This document shows, piece by piece, positions 28,060-36,760 of a DNA stretch of 64,000 nt (position 1 is the first letter of the stretch; every line of letters begins with the position of its first letter). The translations under genes and the position numbers were made by a program. The stretch spans positions 186,001 to 250,000 of the forward strand of contig CAVPWP010000020.1 of assembly GCA_963709395.1 (NCBI GenBank), written 5' to 3'. The notes under the pieces are model-generated. The model saw only the letters and a program-made list of their open reading frames with translations, searched no databases and was not told where the DNA came from. This stretch comes from CAVPWP01 sp963709395 (lineage in GTDB: Bacteria > Pseudomonadota > Alphaproteobacteria > Rhodobacterales > Rhodobacteraceae).

Positions 28060-28954
28060 GGATGTATCTCCATGCGACCAGCGTGATGAAGGAGACCGGC
28101 ACCCCAAGGCCCACGAGAAGAGTCGCGAGCTGCGGATCGAGATCGTTTTCCATCGCCACGATTGATGCGCCCACCATGGGCGCCATTGCAACCTCGAATA
28201 CGGTGATCTGCGCCACCGTGCCCCGCCCCCCGGCCACGAACACCAGAAGGACCAGGATGATCAGCGGTCCGACCAGAAGCTTGTAGGCAAGTCCCACGAC
28301 AAGCGGCGCAACCTTCCCCCCGATGTCCGAGATCCGAAGCTGAAAGCCGATCGAAATGAGGGCAAGCGGCGCCACGGTGACAGCAAGCCGGTCGAGCATG
28401 CCGTCGAGCCACACCGGATAGGTCGTGTTCATCAGCACAAGTCCGGCGATGGTGGCGATGAACGGGGGAAACTGGAGGACCTTGAGCGCGATGTCGCGCG
28501 GCGACGGTCCGGGTCCGGCCGCGAAGACCCGGGCAAGGGCGATCCCGAGGACCGACAGCACGATGTAGGATCCAAGCTGGTCCATCACGACGCCGACGCT
28601 GACCCACTCGGGTCCGTAGAAAGCCTCGATCATCGGGATGCCCAGGAACGAGGTATTCGCCAGCCCGCCGACAAGGATCACGCAGCCCGTGGTTCGCCTT
28701 GGGAATCCCAACCCATGGCAGAGCGGCCAGAGGATCACGATGGCAAGCAGGAAGAGAACCCAGGGCGCCGCGGCCGCATAGAGCAGGTCGGTCGAAAGGG
28801 TCAGGCCGTTCAGATAGGCCAGCGCCATGGCGGGCAGGCCGATGTTGATGATGAACGAATTGAAGACCGCCGAGGCATTTGCCGGAAAGCGTCCGAGACG
28901 TCGCAGGATGATGCCGGCGGCGAAGCAGAAGACCAGAAGTATCAGGTTGTCCAT
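28046..28954 (-). CDS. AEC-family transporter
   Basis: A 302-residue membrane protein with about ten hydrophobic segments of the auxin efflux carrier (AEC) family, which in bacteria moves carboxylates such as malate or malonate. The NIGLPAMALAYLNG segment near residues 38-51 with its conserved Pro, and the DQLGSYIVLSVLGI region, are typical. ATG 28954 (MDNLILLVFCFAAG) is chosen because it starts directly with the first membrane helix. The substrate is not certain. Confidence 0.88.
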   Translation of the reverse strand: MDNLILLVFCFAAGIILRRLGRFPANASAVFNSFIINIGLPAMALAYLNGLTLSTDLLYAAAAPWVLFLLAIVILWPLCHGLGFPRRTTGCVILVGGLANTSFLGIPMIEAFYGPEWVSVGVVMDQLGSYIVLSVLGIALARVFAAGPGPSPRDIALKVLQFPPFIATIAGLVLMNTTYPVWLDGMLDRLAVTVAPLALISIGFQLRISDIGGKVAPLVVGLAYKLLVGPLIILVLLVFVAGGRGTVAQITVFEVAMAPMVGASIVAMENDLDPQLATLLVGLGVPVSFITLVAWRYILAGI

Positions 28955-29066
28955 GCACCAGCGCCTGCGGCCGTCCAAGTCCGGCATCCCGTGTGGACGT
29001 CAGCCCTGATGCGAACCCTGCCCCAGTTCTGGGTCTATGGGAAACATTTTGCGACCGTCCGGCGCC

Positions 29067-31385
29067 TCAGGTGAAGCGATTGTCCCGCGGAAAGCCACGC
29101 GGCGCCATGCGTCCCGATCCGGCACGCTTGCCCAGCCAGTCCGCAAGGTCGGTCTCGGTCCGTGTACGGCCGGCGGGGTCAAGCCAGCTCAGCCCCTCGG
29201 AAAGGGCGAAGGTCGTGGCGTCCGACAGCCCACCGTCCTTGTACTTCTGCAGCCGCACCCCCTTGCCGCGCGTCATTTCCGGCAACTCGTCCAGCGGGAA
29301 GATCACGACCTTGCGGTTGTCGCCGACCACCGCGACGTGATCGCCGGTGGCGGGTTTGCACAGGGCGGCGCGGGCGGGGTCCTTGACGTTCAGCACCTGT
29401 TTGCCCGCGCGGGTCTGGGCGATGACCTCGTCCTCGGGCACGAGAAAGCCGTCGCCCGCGGTCGAGGCGACCAGCAGTTTGCGACCCGGGCGGTGGATGA
29501 AGAAGGTCACGATCTCGGCCTCGTTCGGCAAATCGACCATCAGTCGCACTGGCTCGCCCATGCCGCGCCCGCCGGGCAGGTTCGATGCGGCAAGCGTGTA
29601 GAACCGCCCGTTGGTGCCGAAAAGGACAAGCTTGTCGGTCGTCTCGCCATGGAAGGCGAAGCGGGGGCCGTCGCCATCCTTGAACTTGAGCTCCTGGGTC
29701 AGGTCGATGTGGCCCTTCATCGCCCGGATCCAGCCCATGCGGGAACAGACCACCGTGATCGGCTCGCGCTCGATCATCGCCTCGATGGGCACGTCGGCGA
29801 CCTCGGCGGCCTCGGCGAATTGCGTCAGCCTCGCACCGCGGTCGTAGTCCTTGCCGAACTGCTTTTTCACCTCGCGCAGCTGCTCGGCGATGCGGGCCCA
29901 TTGCAGACCCTCCTGCTCGAGCAGATCCTCAAGCTCGGCGCGCTCGGCCATCAGCGCGTCGCGTTCCTTGACAAGCTCAAGCTCTTCGAGCCGTCGCAGG
30001 CTGCGCAGGCGCATGTTCAGGATCGCCTCGACCTGCACCTCAGAAAGGCCGATCTCGGGGTCGGGGTCCGCCGCCGACAGGGGCGAGACATAGTCCTTCT
30101 CGGACGTGGCGCGCGGCTTCGGGTCGGCCCAGTCCTCGGTCATCAGGGCGGTTTTGGGGTCGTCGTCGTAGCGGATGATGTCGATCACGCGGTCAAGATT
30201 CAGGAAGGCAACGATGAAGCCTTCGAGCACTTCGAGACGATGGTCGATCTTGTCCATCCGGTGTCGGCTGCGCCGGATCAGGACGTCGCGCCGATGGTCG
30301 AGGAATGCGCGCAGCACCTCCTTGAGCGAACAGACCTTGGGCGTGAGACCGTCGATCAGCACGTTGAGGTTCATCGCGAACCGGGTCTCGAGATCCGAGT
30401 TGCGGAAGAGCATGCCCATCAGAACCTCGGCATCGACGTTCTTCGACCGGGGTTCCAGCACGATGCGGATGTCATCAGCGGATTCGTCGCGCACATCGGC
30501 AAGGATCGGGATCTTCTTGGTCTGGATCAGCTCGGCCAGGCGTTCGATCAGCTTGGACTTCTGCACCTGGTAGGGGATCTCGGTGACGATGATCTGCCAG
30601 GTGCCGCGGCCCTGATCCTCGATCTCCCATTTCGCGCGCAGGCGGAAACCGCCACGACCGGTGCGATAGGTCTCGGCGATCGACTCGCGCGGTTCGACGA
30701 TCACCCCGCCGGTCGGGAAGTCCGGGCCGGGCACGAAGTTCAGAAGCGTGTCGTCGCGGGCGTCCGGCGTCTTGATCAGGTGCAGGCAAGCATCGACCAG
30801 TTCGCTGATGTTGTGCGGCGGGATGTTCGTGGCCATGCCGACCGCGATGCCGGACGAGCCGTTGGCCAGAAGGTTGGGAAAGGCCGCCGGCAGGACGATG
30901 GGTTCGCGCAGTGTCCCGTCATAGTTGTCGCGGAAGTCGACGGCATCTTCGTCGAGGCCCGCCAGAAGCGCCTCGGCGGCGGCGGTCATCCGTGCCTCGG
31001 TGTACCGGCTTGCGGCGGGATTGTCGCCGTCGATGTTGCCGAAGTTGCCCTGACCGTCGACCAGCGGGTAGCGCACGTTGAAGTCCTGGGCGAGCCGCGC
31101 CATCGCATCATAGATCGCCGCGTCGCCATGCGGGTGATAGTTCCCCATCACGTCGCCCGAGATTTTCGCCGACTTCCGGAAACCGCCGGTGGACGACAGG
31201 CGCAGTTCCCGCATTGCGTAAAGGATTCGCCGGTGCACCGGCTTCAGCCCGTCGCGCGCATCGGGCAGGGCGCGGTGCATGATCGTCGACAGCGCATAGG
31301 TCAGATAGCGGTCGCCGATGGCGCGCCGCAACGGCTCGGTCAGGTCGGGCACCGGGGCGTCGGGATCGTCGATGACATCGGACAT
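29067..31385 (-). CDS. parC: DNA topoisomerase IV subunit A
   Basis: The subunit that cuts and rejoins DNA to separate daughter chromosomes. The start is ATG 31385 (MSDVIDDPDAPVPDL), giving 772 residues. The breakage domain has GDVMGNYHPHGDAAIYDAM at 77-95 and the catalytic Tyr128 in AASRYTEA; the C-terminal part holds the DNA-wrapping blades. At the position of the quinolone-sensitivity Ser (E. coli ParC Ser80) this protein has Ala89, as reported for several alphaproteobacteria. No GyrA-box-like motif was seen, consistent with ParC rather than GyrA. Confidence 0.95.
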   Translation of the reverse strand: MSDVIDDPDAPVPDLTEPLRRAIGDRYLTYALSTIMHRALPDARDGLKPVHRRILYAMRELRLSSTGGFRKSAKISGDVMGNYHPHGDAAIYDAMARLAQDFNVRYPLVDGQGNFGNIDGDNPAASRYTEARMTAAAEALLAGLDEDAVDFRDNYDGTLREPIVLPAAFPNLLANGSSGIAVGMATNIPPHNISELVDACLHLIKTPDARDDTLLNFVPGPDFPTGGVIVEPRESIAETYRTGRGGFRLRAKWEIEDQGRGTWQIIVTEIPYQVQKSKLIERLAELIQTKKIPILADVRDESADDIRIVLEPRSKNVDAEVLMGMLFRNSDLETRFAMNLNVLIDGLTPKVCSLKEVLRAFLDHRRDVLIRRSRHRMDKIDHRLEVLEGFIVAFLNLDRVIDIIRYDDDPKTALMTEDWADPKPRATSEKDYVSPLSAADPDPEIGLSEVQVEAILNMRLRSLRRLEELELVKERDALMAERAELEDLLEQEGLQWARIAEQLREVKKQFGKDYDRGARLTQFAEAAEVADVPIEAMIEREPITVVCSRMGWIRAMKGHIDLTQELKFKDGDGPRFAFHGETTDKLVLFGTNGRFYTLAASNLPGGRGMGEPVRLMVDLPNEAEIVTFFIHRPGRKLLVASTAGDGFLVPEDEVIAQTRAGKQVLNVKDPARAALCKPATGDHVAVVGDNRKVVIFPLDELPEMTRGKGVRLQKYKDGGLSDATTFALSEGLSWLDPAGRTRTETDLADWLGKRAGSGRMAPRGFPRDNRFT

Positions 31386-31446
31386 GGAAGCGGTGTAAAC
31401 GGGCCGGGACTCTGGGTCCAGAGGCGAAAAGAAGGACAGGCATCGG

Positions 31447-32274
31447 TTGACGCGCTCCATCCTCATCACCGGCTGTTCGTCGGGCATCGGCTATGACGCG
31501 GCCCATGGTTTGCGCGACCGGGGCTGGCGTGTCTTCGCCAGCTGCCGGCAGGCGGCCGACTGCGACCGGCTTCGCGCCGAGGGCTTCGAAAGCCCGCGGA
31601 TCGACCATGCCGACCCCGCGTCCATCGTGGACGGCCTGACCGAGGTGCTCGAAGCCACGGGCGGCACGCTGGATGCACTCTTCAACAACGGCGCCTGGGG
31701 CTTGCCCGCGCTGGTCGAGGACACCCCGCGCGAGGCGCTGGAGGCGATCTTTCACGCCAACTTCTTCGGCGTCCACGACCTGACGCGGCACGTCATCCCG
31801 GTCATGCGGCAGCAGGGGCACGGGCGGATCGTCAACAACAGCTCGGGCTTCGGCTTCGTCGCAGCCCCGTTCCGGGGGCCCTATTGCTCGACGAAATTCG
31901 CGCTCGAGGGGCTCACCGACGCGCTGCGACTCGAGATGCGTGGGACCGGGATACATGTCGTCCTGATCGAACCCGGCCCGATCGGAACGGCCTTCCGCCA
32001 GAACGCCGCGCGCCAGTACGAGCGATGGATCGACGCGGCCTCCTCGGCGCGGGCCGACGATTACCGCCTCAAGATTGAAACACGGCTCTATCGCACGGAC
32101 GGCGCCGATCCGTTCCAGTTGCCGTCCTCGGCCGTGACAGCGAAACTCGTGCGCGCCCTTGACGCGAGGACCCCCAAGGCGCGGTATTTCGTCACGACGC
32201 CGGTCTACGCGGCCGCGATACTGAAGCGCATCCTGCCGACCTGGGCGACCGACCGCTTGCTTGCCGGCCGATGA
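31447..32274 (+). CDS. Short-chain dehydrogenase/reductase
   Basis: A 275-residue SDR enzyme starting at TTG 31447 with AAGGA upstream. It has the dinucleotide motif TGCSSGIG at about 8-15, the NNGAWG variant of the NNAG motif at about 80-85 and the catalytic YCSTK at about 143-147 preceded by a Ser (NNSSGFGF). The sequence is of the classical SDR type and resembles oxidoreductases of sterol or acyl substrates; the substrate is unknown. It is divergent from parC by 61 bp. Confidence 0.9.
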   Translation: MTRSILITGCSSGIGYDAAHGLRDRGWRVFASCRQAADCDRLRAEGFESPRIDHADPASIVDGLTEVLEATGGTLDALFNNGAWGLPALVEDTPREALEAIFHANFFGVHDLTRHVIPVMRQQGHGRIVNNSSGFGFVAAPFRGPYCSTKFALEGLTDALRLEMRGTGIHVVLIEPGPIGTAFRQNAARQYERWIDAASSARADDYRLKIETRLYRTDGADPFQLPSSAVTAKLVRALDARTPKARYFVTTPVYAAAILKRILPTWATDRLLAGR

Positions 32275-32340
32275 CGGTGCACCCTCGTCTTTCGGCACAT
32301 CGCGCCTAGGTGGTGTCCGACCAACAACGGGAGCCACGTC

Positions 32341-32547
32341 GTGCTGAGCGATCCATTTTTCATAATCGTGCTGATCGCGGTCCTCGCGGTCGCGGTCATC
32401 CTGATGGTCGGAATCGGCGGTTTCGGACGCGGTGGCGACTTCAATCGCAAACACGCCAACCGCGTCATGCGGTGGCGGCTGTACGCGCAGGCCTTCGCCG
32501 TGGCGCTCATGGTGGCGTTCATCCTGGTGCGTCAGGCAAGGAGCTGA
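32341..32547 (+). CDS. Small twin-transmembrane protein
   Basis: A 68-residue protein, starting at GTG 32341 with GGGAG upstream, with two membrane segments (about 6-27 and 47-63) and a short basic loop FNRKHANRVMRWR between. Alphaproteobacteria have small proteins of this type, annotated as twin transmembrane or HIG1-like proteins, often next to the cobalamin adenosyltransferase gene as here. In mitochondria the HIG1 fold is linked to respiratory complexes; that role is only a suggestion here. Confidence 0.8.
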   Translation: MLSDPFFIIVLIAVLAVAVILMVGIGGFGRGGDFNRKHANRVMRWRLYAQAFAVALMVAFILVRQARS

Positions 32548-32549
32548 TC

Positions 32550-33122
32550 ATGGTCGTCTTGAATCGCATCTACACACGAACCGGGGACGCCGGCGAAACC
32601 GCGCTTGGCAACGGCGCGCGGGTGGCCAAGCACAGTCTTAGGGTCACGGCCTATGGCACCGTGGACGAGGTGAACGCGACCGTCGGGCTGGCGCGGCTGC
32701 ACGCGACGGGCGCGATCGACACCATGCTGGCCATGATCCAGAACGATCTCTTCGATCTGGGTGCCGATCTCTGCCGCCCCGACATCGAAAAGGACGCCGA
32801 GGCCGAATATCCGCCGCTGCGCATGGCCGACAGCCAGGTCACACGCCTCGAGACGGAAATCGACGAGATGAACACGCAATTGCAGCCGCTGCGCTCCTTC
32901 GTGCTGCCCGGCGGATCGCCCGTTGCGGCCCATCTTCATCTGTGCCGCACCGTATCGCGCCGCGCCGAGAGGATGGTCGTGGAACTCGCCACGATGGAAT
33001 CGGTGAACGAGGCGGCGGTGAAGTACCTCAACCGCCTGTCGGACTGGTTCTTCGTGGCAAGCCGGATCGCCAACGACAACGGCCAGGCGGACGTGCTGTG
33101 GGTGCCGGGCGCGAACCGGTAA
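32550..33122 (+). CDS. Cob(I)alamin adenosyltransferase, PduO/MMAB type
   Basis: Makes adenosylcobalamin from reduced cobalamin and ATP. The start is ATG 32550 with AAGGAG eight bases before, giving 190 residues. It has the ATP-binding TRTGDAGETALGNG at about 9-22 and the C-terminal helix KYLNRLSDWFFVASR at about 155-169, both conserved in MMAB. It is two bases from the twin-transmembrane gene, so they form a pair. The product could serve methylmalonyl-CoA or ethylmalonyl-CoA mutase. Confidence 0.95.
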   Translation: MVVLNRIYTRTGDAGETALGNGARVAKHSLRVTAYGTVDEVNATVGLARLHATGAIDTMLAMIQNDLFDLGADLCRPDIEKDAEAEYPPLRMADSQVTRLETEIDEMNTQLQPLRSFVLPGGSPVAAHLHLCRTVSRRAERMVVELATMESVNEAAVKYLNRLSDWFFVASRIANDNGQADVLWVPGANR

Positions 33123-33211
33123 CGTTGCGGCCGCGGCCACCCACTGCATTGACCGGAGGTTGTTCCGGGATCATGCTGTAGCCGTGGGTGACGATTGCGA
33201 GGGGCGACACG

Positions 33212-33877
33212 ATGGCCGGACGGGAGGCGCGAGTGCGAGTCTACAGCCGGGCCGAATACCTTTCGGACGCGGCGATTCACGTCCTCGGCGTACTGGCCGC
33301 CCTGATCGCGGCCCCGGTGATGGTTGTCCTGACCGCCGTCTGGATCGGCGACGCCGGCACAGTCTCGGCGATGACCGTCTATGCGGTGACCCTGATCGCG
33401 ATGCTGTCCTGTTCGGCCTTCTACAACATGATCCGCGCCGAGGACTGGAAACCGGTCCTGCGCCGCATCGACCAGTCGGCGATCTACATGAAGATCGCTG
33501 GCACCTACACGCCCTTCATCATTCTGACCGGCGCGCACATGGGATGGTTCCTGGCGGCCATCTGGGCCGTGGCCGGCGCTGGCGCGGCGATGATCCTGTT
33601 CGGGTCCGAGCGGGTGAAGCCCTTCGCGATCATCCTTTATCTGGGCCTCGGCTGGGCCGGGGCGCTTTGGGGCGGGCCGCTCATGGACAGCCTGAGCACC
33701 GCGGGCTTCGTGCTTCTGGTGATCGGCGGCATTCTCTATTCCGTGGGCGTCGTGTTCCTGCTCTGGCACCGGCTGCCGTTCCACAACACGATCTGGCATG
33801 TCTTCGTCCTGGCCGCGACCGTGCTGTGCTACGCCAGCCTCTTCGTCGAACTGGCGGGACGCTCGGCGCCTGTCTGA
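33212..33877 (+). CDS. HlyIII/PAQR-family membrane protein
   Basis: A 221-residue protein with seven hydrophobic segments. The family's conserved spots are visible: SCSAFYNMIR (where most members have S..YH), the DQSAIYMKIAGTYTPF block at about 91-106, and LWHRLPFHNTIWHVFVL near the C-terminus with the three histidines that bind zinc. Members were named haemolysin III but probably act as lipid hydrolases. ATG 33212 has GAGGGG upstream; a GTG eight codons earlier is less likely. Confidence 0.88.
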   Translation: MAGREARVRVYSRAEYLSDAAIHVLGVLAALIAAPVMVVLTAVWIGDAGTVSAMTVYAVTLIAMLSCSAFYNMIRAEDWKPVLRRIDQSAIYMKIAGTYTPFIILTGAHMGWFLAAIWAVAGAGAAMILFGSERVKPFAIILYLGLGWAGALWGGPLMDSLSTAGFVLLVIGGILYSVGVVFLLWHRLPFHNTIWHVFVLAATVLCYASLFVELAGRSAPV

Positions 33878-34025
33878 CCGCGTCTGACCGCGCGCCCATG
33901 CAGAAACGCGGCGTCGCGACGCGGCCACGCGTCGGTTTTGCACTGTTTTCCGCCGCCCGGGCGGGCTAACACCGGACGCGATGCTATCCGGCGCGCCTGC
34001 GCCGCCAACCGATGGAGTCACGCCG

Positions 34026-34787
34026 ATGAAGGTGCTTGTGCCTGTGAAGCGGGTGATCGACTACAACGTGAAGGTCCGCGTGAAGGCGGATGGATCGGGT
34101 GTCGATCTTGCCAATGTGAAGATGTCGATGAACCCGTTCGACGAGATTGCCGTGGAAGAGGCGATCCGGCTGAAGGAAGCCGGCAAGGCCGAGGAGATCG
34201 TTGCGGTGTCGATCGGCGTGAAGCAGGCGCAGGAAACACTGCGCACGGCGCTGGCGATGGGGGCGGACCGGGCGATCCTGATCGTGGCGACCGACGACGT
34301 GCACCAGGACATCGAGCCACTGGCGGTCGCCAAGCTTCTCAAGGCCGTGATCGACGAGGAACAGCCGGGCCTGGTCCTCGCGGGCAAGCAGGCGATCGAC
34401 AACGACATGAACGCCACCGGGCAGATGCTGGCGGCCCTTCTGGGCTGGAGCCAGGCGACCTTCGCCAGCGAGTTGAGCGTCGAGAGCGACCACGCGCTGG
34501 TGACGCGCGAGGTCGACGGCGGGCTTCAGACGGTCAAGGTGACCCTTCCGGCGATCGTGACGGTCGACCTGCGCCTGAACGAGCCACGCTATGCCAGCCT
34601 GCCGAACATCATGAAGGCCAAGAAGAAACCGCTCGATGAAAAGACCCCGGCCGACTACGGAGTCGACGTGACGCCGCGGCTGACGGTGGTGAAGACCTCG
34701 GAGCCGGCGTCGCGCAAGGCGGGCGTCAAGGTCGGCTCGGTCGACGAGCTTGTGGCGAAACTGAAAGACGAAGCGGGGGTGCTCTGA
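34026..34787 (+). CDS. etfB: Electron transfer flavoprotein beta subunit
   Basis: With EtfA this carries electrons from acyl-CoA dehydrogenases to ETF-ubiquinone oxidoreductase. The start is ATG 34026 (MKVLVPVKRVIDYNVKVR), giving 253 residues with the AMP-binding region and the signature DLRLNEPRYASLPNIMKAKK near 180-200. Its stop overlaps etfA by one base (TGATG). Confidence 0.97.
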   Translation: MKVLVPVKRVIDYNVKVRVKADGSGVDLANVKMSMNPFDEIAVEEAIRLKEAGKAEEIVAVSIGVKQAQETLRTALAMGADRAILIVATDDVHQDIEPLAVAKLLKAVIDEEQPGLVLAGKQAIDNDMNATGQMLAALLGWSQATFASELSVESDHALVTREVDGGLQTVKVTLPAIVTVDLRLNEPRYASLPNIMKAKKKPLDEKTPADYGVDVTPRLTVVKTSEPASRKAGVKVGSVDELVAKLKDEAGVL

Positions 34788-35713
34788 TGGCGGTTCTTCT
34801 TCTGGCCGAGGTGACGGACGGCGCGCTGAACCGCGACGCGACCTCGAAGGCGGTGACGGCGGCAGCCAAGCTGGGTGACGTGACGGTGCTCTGCGCCGGG
34901 GCGACAGCAGCGGCGGCGGGTGCCGAGGCGGCGACCATCGCGGGCGTGGGCAAGGTGCTGGTGGCCGAGGGCCCGAGCCTGGGCCACCGGCTGGCCGAGT
35001 CGACGGCGGACCTGATCGTGGGGCTTGCGGGCGACTACAGCCACATCTGCGCGCCGGCGACGACGGATGCCAAGAACATCCTTCCGCGGGTGGCGGCGCT
35101 TCTTGACGTGATGGTGATCTCGGACGCCTCGGGCGTGGTCGATGCCGACACGTTCGAGCGGCCGATCTACGCCGGCAACGCGATCCAGACGGTGACCTCG
35201 TCGGATGCGACCAAGGTCATCAGCTTCCGCACCTCGACCTTCGAGGCGGCCGGTGAACAGGCGGCCGCCCCGGTCGAGACGGTCGGCGCGCCCGCCGCGT
35301 CGGGCCTGTCGGAATGGGTCGAGGACAAGGTCGCGGCCAGCGACCGGCCGGAACTGACCAGCGCGGGGATCGTCGTCTCGGGCGGCCGCGGTGTGGGCAG
35401 CCAGGAGCAGTTCGCCATCATCGAACAGCTGGCCGACAAGCTTGGCGCGGCGGTGGGCGCGTCGCGCGCGGCGGTCGATTCGGGCTATGCCCCGAACGAC
35501 TGGCAGGTGGGCCAGACCGGCAAGGTCGTGGCGCCCGAGCTCTACATCGCCGTGGGCATCTCGGGCGCGATCCAGCACCTGGCGGGGATGAAGGATTCCA
35601 AGATCATCGTCGCGATCAACAAGGACGAGGAAGCCCCGATCTTCCAGGTCGCCGACTACGGCCTTGTGGGCGACCTCTTCGCCGTCGTGCCCGAGCTTAT
35701 CGAGAAGCTCTGA
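34787..35713 (+). CDS. etfA: Electron transfer flavoprotein alpha subunit
   Basis: The FAD-binding subunit of ETF, 308 residues. The C-terminal domain has VSGGRGVGSQEQF at about 199-211 and the FAD signature GQTGKVVAPELYIAVGISGA near 244-263. It is coupled to etfB. The 3' end overlaps the convergent DUF6473 gene by 17 bases, and its terminator lies inside that gene. Confidence 0.97.
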   Translation: MAVLLLAEVTDGALNRDATSKAVTAAAKLGDVTVLCAGATAAAAGAEAATIAGVGKVLVAEGPSLGHRLAESTADLIVGLAGDYSHICAPATTDAKNILPRVAALLDVMVISDASGVVDADTFERPIYAGNAIQTVTSSDATKVISFRTSTFEAAGEQAAAPVETVGAPAASGLSEWVEDKVAASDRPELTSAGIVVSGGRGVGSQEQFAIIEQLADKLGAAVGASRAAVDSGYAPNDWQVGQTGKVVAPELYIAVGISGAIQHLAGMKDSKIIVAINKDEEAPIFQVADYGLVGDLFAVVPELIEKL

Positions 35714-36593
35714 ACGGTTCCGACAGATTTTCGCGCGGCCCGGTGATCCCTTCGCCGGGCCGTTTCTGTTTCAGAAGCGGCGGAAGACGGCGGGCCAGCG
35801 TCTCGGCCACCTCGGCGTGGAAGAGCGGGCCGGGCACCTCTTGCGCAGCGAGGGCTTCGATCGGCGCATAGATCTTGTGATCGAGCCCTTCCTCGCGCGC
35901 GGTCGGACTGGCGACAACCTCGACAGTGTCCGCAACTTCGCCGGCCAGCGCATCGATCATCTCGCGATCGACGAAAAGCGGGTCACCTCCCGAGGGCAAG
36001 GCATCGCCGTCTTCGGGCCGGCGGTGCGCCATCCACAGAAGAACGACCCGCCCGCCGATCCTTCGGATCAGAAGCCGCATCCGGCCAAGCCACGCCTCGC
36101 GCAGTTCCTCACGCACGGCAGCGAAGGCCGCGGTGTCATGCGACTCGAGCGCCGACAGGAGGTGGCGGGTAAAATTGTATTCGGTGAAATCGACCTGTGG
36201 ATAGAAGCCGCGCAGCGCCGGCGAAGCCTTGAGAAACCGGTCGTTCCGGCGCGGATGGACGCTGTAGAGACGGTTCGACATGTTCGCCGCCCCCATGATC
36301 TGGATCACCGTCACTTCGGCCTCGGCGCAGGCGGCAAGCACCGCGTCCTCGTCGCTGAAGGCCGAGACACCTGCGTGCATGCAGCCGAAGTTGATCACCG
36401 GAATGCCGAGCCGGGCCTCGAGCAGGGAGGGAAACGGGTCGGCCACGAACTTGCCGTAGGCATCGCTTCCCCCCAGCACGGTGGCATAGGCACCGTCGAT
36501 CCGCGGACGCGGCCCCCGGAACATCAGCCGCGACCGCCCCAACCTGTAGGGATAATAATCCAGAATCCCGCCGGTATTGTTCTCGAAAGCCAT
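35697..36593 (-). CDS. DUF6473-type conserved protein, unknown function
   Basis: A 298-residue protein known mainly from Rhodobacteraceae. The central part (LGIPVINFGCMHAGVSAF and ALPSGGDPLFVDREMIDALA) has the look of an SGNH-hydrolase-like or sulfotransferase-like alpha/beta fold, but I see no certain catalytic set. The start is ATG 36593. The last 17 bases overlap etfA tail to tail. Function is not known. Confidence 0.8.
   Translation of the reverse strand: MAFENNTGGILDYYPYRLGRSRLMFRGPRPRIDGAYATVLGGSDAYGKFVADPFPSLLEARLGIPVINFGCMHAGVSAFSDEDAVLAACAEAEVTVIQIMGAANMSNRLYSVHPRRNDRFLKASPALRGFYPQVDFTEYNFTRHLLSALESHDTAAFAAVREELREAWLGRMRLLIRRIGGRVVLLWMAHRRPEDGDALPSGGDPLFVDREMIDALAGEVADTVEVVASPTAREEGLDHKIYAPIEALAAQEVPGPLFHAEVAETLARRLPPLLKQKRPGEGITGPRENLSEPFRASR
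35736..35772 (+). terminator. Intrinsic terminator of etfBA, inside the convergent gene
   Basis: An 8-bp stem (CGGCCCGG 35736-35743 with CCGGGCCG 35755-35762) is followed on the plus strand by TTTCTGTTTC, 23 bp after the etfA stop. The sequence is at the same time codons for the C-terminal part of the DUF6473 protein on the other strand. Confidence 0.75.
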
Positions 36594-36760
36594 CCTTGCC
36601 CCCAACCCTTGTTCGAACTCACCCGCCGCCGTTTTGCAGCAAAGGTCTTTCCAGGGTGCTAAAGGCCGAATTCAACGAAAAACCGCGACAGCCTTACCGC
36701 TTGCGCCTGCTGGCCGGTGCTGCCTATGGTCTGCCCGACTTCCGGGACAGGGGATACGGC

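Noticed and set aside
29037..31496. An 819-residue plus-strand frame opposite parC.
   Set aside because: Shadow frame of parC, with the same artefact composition.
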